Origin: Nitrospinaceae bacterium
GTDB lineage: Bacteria > Nitrospinota > Nitrospinia > Nitrospinales > VA-1
Reading direction: 5' to 3'
DNA: 39,241 bases
Assembly: GCA_020343535.1 (NCBI GenBank)
Contig: CP070799.1
Span: 2,297,318 to 2,336,558 of the forward strand
Shown: piece after piece, positions 33,990-39,241 of the stretch
Layout of the letters: each line of letters starts with the position of its first letter
Position numbering within the stretch: position 1 is the stretch's first letter
The notes under the pieces: model-generated
What the model saw: only the letters and a program-made list of their open reading frames with translations
Database searches by the model: none
Told to the model about the DNA's origin: nothing
Program-made: the position numbers and the translations under genes

Positions 33990-36020
33990 ATGATCAGCGA
34001 TGTTAAACAGCGCGATTATTACCGGGTGCTCGGCATTCGCCCCGACGCGACCCAGACCGAGGTGAACCACGCGTATCAACGCATGGTGGGCCGGTTCGAC
34101 CTTTCGCTTTCACGGCAATCGCCGGCCAACCCGCCGACGCTGAAAAACAAGATCGCCCTCCTGCAGGAAGCGTACGACACCCTGTCCGACAAGCAGAAAC
34201 GGGAAGCGCACGACCGGCTGATTCAGGGACGCAAGGTGGCCGCCTCCTTCACCCCCGGCGTGGCCCAGGAAGCCCCCTCCCCCGTTGCCGGGAAAAAGAA
34301 AAAAGGCCAAAACGTTTACCGGGATTATTTCGGATTTTCCGAAAAGCCTTTCGACCTTACGCCCGATCCCAAATACCTTTACTTGAGCCCCAAGCACAAG
34401 GAAGTGCTCGCGCACCTGGTTTACGGGTTGCAGGAAAACAACGGTTTCTTGAAGATCATCGGCGAGGTGGGCACTGGCAAGACGACCATATGCAGGAGCT
34501 TCCTGAGGGAGCTCAAAACCGATTTTAATATCGCCTACATCTTCAACCCATGCATCAACGAGCTCGAGCTTTTGCAGACCATCAACACCGAGCTTGGGCT
34601 GCCCGCCACAAGCACCAGCAAAAAGATCCTGATCGATATTCTCAACCGGTTTCTGCTCGAGGAACGGAAGAAGGGCAACCGCGTGGTGGTGATCATCGAC
34701 GAGGCGCAGGACCTCGGGGCCGAGGTGCTCGAACAGCTGCGCCTGCTCTCCAACCTGGAAACCGAGACCGAAAAACTGATCCAGATCGTGCTCATCGGCC
34801 AGCCGGAGCTCGATCGGATTCTTGAAAGATCCGAACTCCGCCAGCTCGAGCAGCGCATCACCATTCAGTGGGAGTTGTTGCCGCTCAACCAGGAGGAAAC
34901 CCGCGGTTACATCCAGCACCGCCTGAACGTCGCCTTGGGGAAGGGCAAGGTACGGTTCTTACCCTCGGCGATGGATCTGGTTTTCAAATTCTCCCAGGGC
35001 ATTCCGCGGATGATCAACGTGGTGGCCGACCGCGCCCTGCTCATCGCCTACACCAACAACACGCGCCGTATCACCCCCCGCATCGTTCGCCAGGCGATCG
35101 CGGATGTGGCGCGCACATCGCCTCTTTCCAGCGAGGGCTCCTTCGGCTGGAAGTCGTGGGCCTTAGCGCTTGTTGCCCTGGGGCTAGTGTTGCTGGCCGT
35201 CTGGCGCTTTGCCCTGCCCGATTTTAACGCCGGACCCGGCGACGAGGCCGTGCTGGTGGAGCCGGTTGCGCCCGCGCCCTCATCCACCGCCGCCGCTCCC
35301 GCACCGGCCCCCGCCGATGAGGCCCCGGTTCCGGCGGAAGCCGCTACGCCGCTTGCTTGGAGCAGCCCCGGGCCCCTGGTCATCTCAGGCACCGAGCCTC
35401 TGGTGACCTACCTTTCCAGCCTCACCCTGAACGGCAGCCGCATGGAGGCGGTGAAATGGGTGCTCGAAAGCTGGGGCATCGATCGCCAGGAAGCCAGCAC
35501 CCTGGAAGAAAGCGACCTCGAACACTTGCAGGACGATTTCGATCTCATGACCTACGAGCTGAACGCCGACTGGAAAAAGCTCACCACGCTAAACCAGCCG
35601 GCGATCCTCGAACTGGTACTGCCGAGCGCCCAGGGTACCAAGTTCATCGCCTTGATTAAGTTGGAGGAGGGGCGGGGGTTGTTCGGCTCGGTGGATTCCA
35701 TCCGGATTCCTCTTGCGGCGCTTGATTCGTTGTGGAGCCGGAAGGCGCTGATCCTGTGGCGGGATTTTGAAGGCTTGCCGGAGCCCTTCGGGAAGGGTTA
35801 TCGCGGCAAGGAGGCCATTTGGCTGCAGAAAAACCTCCGCCTGCTGGGATTTTTCAGCGGCGGCGAGGCACCGTTCTACGGCGTCAAGACCGAGGACGCC
35901 GTGAGGCAATTCCAGCGCCGATACGGCATCCGGGACGACGGCCGATTCAGTGCCGAAAGCCGGATCATGTTGTACAACCAGCTCAGCATTTATCCGACCC
36001 CGCATCTGGTGACAGAATGA
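33990..36020 (+). CDS. GspA/ExeA-type AAA ATPase with N-terminal J-like domain and peptidoglycan-binding domain
   Basis: Secretion-assembly ATPase of 676 residues. Residues about 8-68 form a J-like domain (DYYRVLGIRPDATQTEV, LLQEAYDTLSDKQKREAHDR) in which the DnaK-activating HPD is replaced by RFD. The ExeA ATPase begins with YFGFSEKPFDLTPDPKYLYL; Walker A is GEVGTGKTT (about residue 158) and Walker B VVVIIDEAQDL (about 233). A membrane span lies at about 390-408, then an Ala/Pro linker, an unassigned domain and a C-terminal PG_binding_1 domain (AIWLQKNLRLLGFFSG, DAVRQFQRRYGI). In Aeromonas ExeAB such proteins help insert the GspD secretin through peptidoglycan. gspB follows with overlapping start. 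Confidence 0.9.
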   Translation: MISDVKQRDYYRVLGIRPDATQTEVNHAYQRMVGRFDLSLSRQSPANPPTLKNKIALLQEAYDTLSDKQKREAHDRLIQGRKVAASFTPGVAQEAPSPVAGKKKKGQNVYRDYFGFSEKPFDLTPDPKYLYLSPKHKEVLAHLVYGLQENNGFLKIIGEVGTGKTTICRSFLRELKTDFNIAYIFNPCINELELLQTINTELGLPATSTSKKILIDILNRFLLEERKKGNRVVVIIDEAQDLGAEVLEQLRLLSNLETETEKLIQIVLIGQPELDRILERSELRQLEQRITIQWELLPLNQEETRGYIQHRLNVALGKGKVRFLPSAMDLVFKFSQGIPRMINVVADRALLIAYTNNTRRITPRIVRQAIADVARTSPLSSEGSFGWKSWALALVALGLVLLAVWRFALPDFNAGPGDEAVLVEPVAPAPSSTAAAPAPAPADEAPVPAEAATPLAWSSPGPLVISGTEPLVTYLSSLTLNGSRMEAVKWVLESWGIDRQEASTLEESDLEHLQDDFDLMTYELNADWKKLTTLNQPAILELVLPSAQGTKFIALIKLEEGRGLFGSVDSIRIPLAALDSLWSRKALILWRDFEGLPEPFGKGYRGKEAIWLQKNLRLLGFFSGGEAPFYGVKTEDAVRQFQRRYGIRDDGRFSAESRIMLYNQLSIYPTPHLVTE

Positions 36021-36859
36021 GCACCATCCTTAAGACGCTGAAAAAGCTGGAGGAGGAGAAAAGCGTTCTCGACCGCAATGTCGACCTCAAGGAGCTGGTG
36101 TTGAAGGACGACCTGGCGGGAGTGCTGGAGGAGGAGACCGGCGAAAGGCCCTGGCTTGTGAGCGCTCTTTTCTTTTTGAGTTTCCTTCTCGGCGGCCTCG
36201 GCGTGTATCTGTGGCTCGACAAGGCGCTGCCGCAGAAGGAGCCGGTGGCCTCCATGCCGCAAAAGGCGCAAAGGTCGATAGAGAAAACGCCCGCGAGCCC
36301 GTCGCCAACGAAAAAGGCGGCCCTCCCCGTCCCCGCGCCCACCGGCATTCCACTGGCCAACATTCCCGGCAGCGAAACCGGGGAGGAGATCTTGCCGGAC
36401 GAGGAGTTCCTCTGGGAAGAGGAGGAGCTGGAGATCGAATTTGAAAGCGGGCCGGAGCAAGCCGCCCTGGTCGAGGCCCCCATGCCGCCGGCCTCTGAGG
36501 TGCCTCCCGCGGCGGAGGCGGAAGCAGGAGAAAACGCTATTCCCGTTCCGGCGGAGGTCCAGGAAATCGACGCCATTATAAAGAACGCGACCCAGGCCGC
36601 GCTCGAGACCCCTTCCGAACCACTGCCCCGCCCCACAGCCGCCGCAAACGAAGCACCGCGCGACCTGAAAGTGAAGGCCATTATCTTTTTTGACGACGGC
36701 AATCCCGCCAACCACATCTTCGTTTCCACGCCGAAGGCCGGCAGTTTGAAAATGAAAGTCGGCGACGAGGTGGAAGGCGCCCGCCTCACTGCCATCGCAC
36801 CCAACCGCGTGGTGTTCGATAACCTGGGGAAACCGGTGGAAATAAGAATCGGTCATTGA
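36017..36859 (+). CDS. GspB-type secretion system assembly protein
   Basis: 280 residues from ATG 36017, which overlaps the gspA TGA by four bases. A short cytoplasmic N-terminus (STILKTLKKLEEEKSVLDR) precedes a membrane span (about residues 47-66, WLVSALFFLSFLLGGLGVYL). A long Pro/Ala/Glu periplasmic linker leads to a C-terminal beta domain (LKVKAIIFFDDGNPANHIFV, LKMKVGDEVEGARLTAI, VVFDNLG) as in GspB/ExeB. It should pair with GspA to build the type II secretin. The core gsp genes are not in this window. The N-terminal motif and the coupling are strong support; overall similarity is low. Confidence 0.82.
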   Translation: MSTILKTLKKLEEEKSVLDRNVDLKELVLKDDLAGVLEEETGERPWLVSALFFLSFLLGGLGVYLWLDKALPQKEPVASMPQKAQRSIEKTPASPSPTKKAALPVPAPTGIPLANIPGSETGEEILPDEEFLWEEEELEIEFESGPEQAALVEAPMPPASEVPPAAEAEAGENAIPVPAEVQEIDAIIKNATQAALETPSEPLPRPTAAANEAPRDLKVKAIIFFDDGNPANHIFVSTPKAGSLKMKVGDEVEGARLTAIAPNRVVFDNLGKPVEIRIGH

Positions 36860-36884
36860 GCCCCGCCTCACTGCACCGACTCGT

Positions 36885-38202
36885 TCACTCTAGACATTTT
36901 TTTAGAGCCGCCAAGAGCCTGAGCCTGCGGGTGAGCAGGGCAGGCAGAACTGGGCGTTCGCCCCGTGCGATGGCCAGCCAGGTTTTGGCATCGGTGTCGA
37001 GGGTCAGATCGGCCGTGCCCACGAGCCCGGGATGGACCTTCAATTTCCCCCCGGCCACCGCCAGCGTCGCCTCGGCCGGGACCCCACCGTGCATCCGGAA
37101 ATGGTACACCGCGCTCAGGCTTCCGGCTTTGAGCGGATTGAACGCGAGCGGCGCGCCGCGCAAAAATCCTTGAAAGGTTGTCGGCTTTGGAAAGGTTTTC
37201 AAATGGCGGATTGCCTTGCGGGCATTCTTTCGTGCCGCTTTTTCCGCCGGGGTACCGGCCTTGACGTAGACCGGTTCGCGGCGATTTCTCAAGGGAACCA
37301 CCACGTCCTCGATGTAGTGCTTGCGGTCCTCGGTAAACAGCGGCAGCACGTCCTCCCCCGCCGGACAGACGGCCATGCAGTAGGCCGACTTGTAGTTGGG
37401 GCCGAAGGCGAGCGATTGCCACATCGACACTGTTTCCTCGTCGCGGAACCGTTCCCTCATAGGCCTGCGGGTTGCCGTCGCTTATGAGGCTGTCCACCCA
37501 ATCCTGAAATCCGCCCATGAACTCGCGGTAATTGTGGGTCATGCAGGCGGCAAAATCGAAATCGCCGCCGGAGCCGATAGCCCCCACCGGGCAGGCGGCG
37601 ACACACAGGTTGCAGGTGAGGCAAGGGTTGAGGGCGAGAGGCTCGCCGGTCCGGTCGATGGCGCGGTCTATGAGAATGGTTTCGAGCAGGATAAAGTTGC
37701 CGAAGCGGGGATGAATTACGTTGCGGTTTTTCCCCATGCGCCCGAGGCCCGCTGCTTCGGCGATGATCTTATGGCTGACATCCCAGATTTTAAAGTTGCC
37801 CCAGCGGTCCATGTCCATGGGGAAGCCCACCGTCGGCACTACGCCGCGCACGCCGTGCCGATTGAGTTTCTTGAGAATGCGGCGCGCAGTCTCAGTGACC
37901 TGGTCGATGGTGCGGTGAAATTCATCGTTGGCGGGGTAGCGTTCGGGACTTTGCAGATTTTCGCGGTTCATCACCTGAACGATGGAGATGAGCGACTTCA
38001 CGCGCGGATAGATTTTTAGCAGGCCGGGTTTTTCCACGGCCAGGCTTTCGCGGCCGATGTCGACGAATCCGGCATCGTCGGCGCCGGCTTCCAGGCACAG
38101 AGACAATAGGTCCTCGGCGGACAGGGGCCCGGAGGCCGGAAAAACGCGGGCGTCGCCCGGCCCGCTTGCCTGAGCGGTGGAGGTTGCTGTGGATGAGTTC
38201 AT
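36885..38202 (-). pseudogene. 4Fe-4S/QueG-like protein with C-terminal SCP2 domain, frameshifted
   Basis: The first 248 residues resemble the corrinoid-independent epoxyqueuosine-reductase-like ferredoxin family, with GADDAGFVDIG, VPTVGFPMDMDRWG, GLGRMGKNRNVIHPRFGNFI and a 4Fe-4S motif CLTCNLCVAACP (Cys194, 197, 200, 204). After SDGNPQAY the frame is lost. Removing one base (about 37458) continues with RERFRDEETVSMWQSLAFG, a second cluster segment CMAVCPAGED, and an SCP2-like lipid-binding end (ATLAVAGGKLKVHPGL, LTLDTDAKTWLAIARGE) to a stop at 36885; the restored length is 438. Redox function on a hydrophobic substrate is inference. ATG 38202 has AGGGGAA upstream. Next to marR and probably controlled by it. 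Confidence 0.8.
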
Positions 38203-38218
38203 GACATTCCCCTATTTT

Positions 38219-38237
38219 AGTGTATATGCATATTTTA
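38219..38237 (-). promoter_or_regulatory. Candidate MarR operator before the 4Fe-4S/SCP2 gene
   Basis: AGTGTATATGCATATTTTA contains the palindrome ATATGCATAT and shares GTGTATAT with the motif upstream of marR. It lies about 18-35 bp before the ATG at 38202, between the 4Fe-4S gene and marR. Confidence 0.4.
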
Positions 38238-38248
38238 GGAGGAAAAAA

Positions 38249-38683
38249 TCATTCTCCCGCCGCCGTCACCGCGTGTTCGAGGTCTTTTTCCATCCGCCGC
38301 CAGCGCGCGGGGGTGAGGCGGCCAATCACTTGTTCCTGAACCGCCTGCCAGTGGGGCAGCGCGGCCTTGAGCGCCTTGCCGCCTTTGACCGTCAGCAAGA
38401 CGCAGCGCCTGCGGCGGTCCTCCTCGCCGGGCTGGATGGCGATGAGCCCCTGACCGACTAGGGGTTTCAGGTTGCGGGTGAGCGTGGTGCGGTCCATGAC
38501 CAGCACTTGGGACAAGTGGGCGACGGGCGCGGGCGTCAATTTGGACAGCACCGCGAGGATTGAAAACTGCGTCGCTCGCAGGCCGGAGGGCTTGAGAGCT
38601 TCGTCGTAATGCTGGGTGATGGCGCGCGCCGCCTTGCGCAGATTGAAACAGGCGCAGGATGCGGGATCGCTGAAATGCTTCAT
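38249..38683 (-). CDS. MarR-family transcriptional regulator
   Basis: 144-residue dimeric winged-helix repressor. The N-terminus SDPASCACFNLRKAARAITQ contains two close cysteines (ASCACF) that could sense oxidants. The DNA-binding region is LRATQFSILAVLSKL, LSQVLVMDRTTLTRNLKPLV with the recognition helix, then the wing PGEEDRRRRCVLLTVKGG and C-terminal dimerisation helices. It is upstream of the 4Fe-4S/SCP2 gene on the same strand, separated by 46 bp with a motif shared with its own promoter, so it likely represses both. Signal unknown. Confidence 0.94.
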   Translation of the reverse strand: MKHFSDPASCACFNLRKAARAITQHYDEALKPSGLRATQFSILAVLSKLTPAPVAHLSQVLVMDRTTLTRNLKPLVGQGLIAIQPGEEDRRRRCVLLTVKGGKALKAALPHWQAVQEQVIGRLTPARWRRMEKDLEHAVTAAGE

Positions 38684-38695
38684 GGCAGCCTTTCT

Positions 38696-38720
38696 GTGTA
38701 TTATTTATGAGTATATACAC
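38696..38720 (-). promoter_or_regulatory. Candidate MarR operator before marR
   Basis: An inverted repeat with 6-bp arms GTGTAT (38696-38701) and ATACAC (38715-38720), 13-nt spacer, lies 13-37 bp upstream of the marR start. The reverse strand reads GTGTATATAC, close to GTGTATATGC before the next gene. Confidence 0.45.
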
Positions 38721-38773
38721 CTATTTGCCGGCCGTCAAGGCTTTTATGGAGTAAATAAACCGTGGGACCGGGG

Positions 38774-39145
38774 TCAGCCGCGCACGGCGGGCAGGTCCTG
38801 AAACGCGATGGTGTTGCCGGGAAACCCGGCCTGAAGCAAAAGGTCGATGACTTGTTTGATGGCGGTGACGTGCCGCCTGCGGGATGAAGCGCCTTCGTGG
38901 TGCGGGTCTTCTTCTTCGATGGAGATCACCCCGGGGCCGCTGTAGTTCAGGTAAAATGCGCCGAGGGGCCGCATTTTGTCGCGCGGGCCCGATTCGGAAC
39001 AGGAATTGACGATCACCATCACGAGGCCGCCCTCCGGGCCGGGATACACTTCGAACAGGCCGCCGTTTTTGACGTTGTGGTGGCTGCAATAAGCGATGAT
39101 GCGATCCACATCGCCGGGTGCGACGGTTTTATAGATCACGTGCAT
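38774..39145 (-). CDS. Hypothetical protein, unrecognised
   Basis: 123 residues, soluble, no signal or membrane segment. Visible features: KTVAPGDVDRIIAYCSHHNV at the N-terminus, a beta-rich centre (GGLVMVIVNSCSESG, GAFYLNYSGPGVISIEEED) and a C-terminal helix AIKQVIDLLLQAGFPGN. I do not recognise a family. The start ATG 39145 has GGAGTGAAG upstream, and the composition matches the neighbours, so it is likely a real gene. It lies upstream of marR on the same strand, separated by 90 bp with the candidate operator, hence probably a separate unit. The last 96 bases of the window hold no gene that I can see. Confidence 0.65.
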   Translation of the reverse strand: MHVIYKTVAPGDVDRIIAYCSHHNVKNGGLFEVYPGPEGGLVMVIVNSCSESGPRDKMRPLGAFYLNYSGPGVISIEEEDPHHEGASSRRRHVTAIKQVIDLLLQAGFPGNTIAFQDLPAVRG

Positions 39146-39241
39146 CGGTCTTCACTCCTCATCGGACATTCACCCGGAGCCCCATTTCCCGGGCCGGATG
39201 CGTGTGAAAGGCCGCGCCGTCCGTGGTTCGGGGAGCGGGCC

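Noticed and set aside
1-39241. CRISPR array, prophage, insertion sequence or toxin-antitoxin pair
   Set aside because: No spaced direct repeats, transposase, integrase or phage genes were seen; the small convergent genes match YacG, DUF4911 and TatB.

Overview
This window looks like a chromosomal core segment from a GC-rich Gram-negative bacterium. Outer-membrane traits are plentiful: many lipoproteins with lipoboxes, a LolB-like lipoprotein, and GspA/GspB type II secretion assembly factors. MqnA points to the futalosine route to menaquinone. A K+-dependent membrane pyrophosphatase, a long-form HisG and a DUF4911 gene fit a deltaproteobacterial or Nitrospinota-like lineage, but this placement is an inference from gene content only. 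I see no insertion sequence, prophage, CRISPR array or rRNA operon.

Layout: (1) 1-1980, minus strand: a thiS-thiG-thiE thiamine operon behind a promoter, a TPP riboswitch and an attenuator terminator; thiE runs off the left edge. (2) 2003-7645: a TPR lipoprotein, an alpha/alpha-toroid (squalene-cyclase-like repeat) protein, a LicC-like nucleotidyltransferase, a HAD hydrolase, then on the minus strand a pentapeptide-repeat protein and a GT-C glycosyltransferase. (3) 7905-16459, plus strand: a DUF721/TPR fusion ORF, a LolB-like lipoprotein, ispE, tRNA-Gln, prs, rplY, pth and hppA, closed by a strong terminator. The lolB-ispE-tRNA-prs-rplY-pth order resembles the known lolB-ispE-prs neighbourhood. 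(4) 16535-20000: mqnA, a frameshifted acidic membrane protein, and hisI-hisG. (5) 20079-25799: an LRR protein, YqgE, an RluA-type pseudouridine synthase, a Dus enzyme, a cyclic-nucleotide-binding-domain protein, a SPOUT RNA methyltransferase and two convergent DUF2231 membrane proteins. (6) 26036-30828: tatB, ribF, a YbhN-like membrane protein, tRNA-Leu, mnmG and a DUF4911 protein. (7) 30835-36859: apt, a LysM/M23 lipoprotein, an FG-GAP lipoprotein, yacG, and a gspA-gspB pair in which GspA carries an N-terminal degenerate J-domain. (8) 36885-39145, minus strand: a frameshifted 4Fe-4S/SCP2 protein, a MarR regulator with candidate operators, and a small unknown protein.

The most unusual feature is a set of small lesions or non-canonical signals in otherwise intact genes. 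thiE and apt have no ATG/GTG/TTG at the right place (CTG or ATT is the best candidate). Two genes carry single-base frameshifts, one of which can be pinpointed from an internal repeat. tatB has an in-frame TAA followed by 34 more open codons. These may be real (unusual starts, decay) or consensus errors. The other points worth checking are the DUF721-TPR lipoprotein fusion with an internal start, the J-domain-GspA fusion, and a ThiS that ends in GGGS instead of GG. No clear undescribed system stands out; most of the window is housekeeping.
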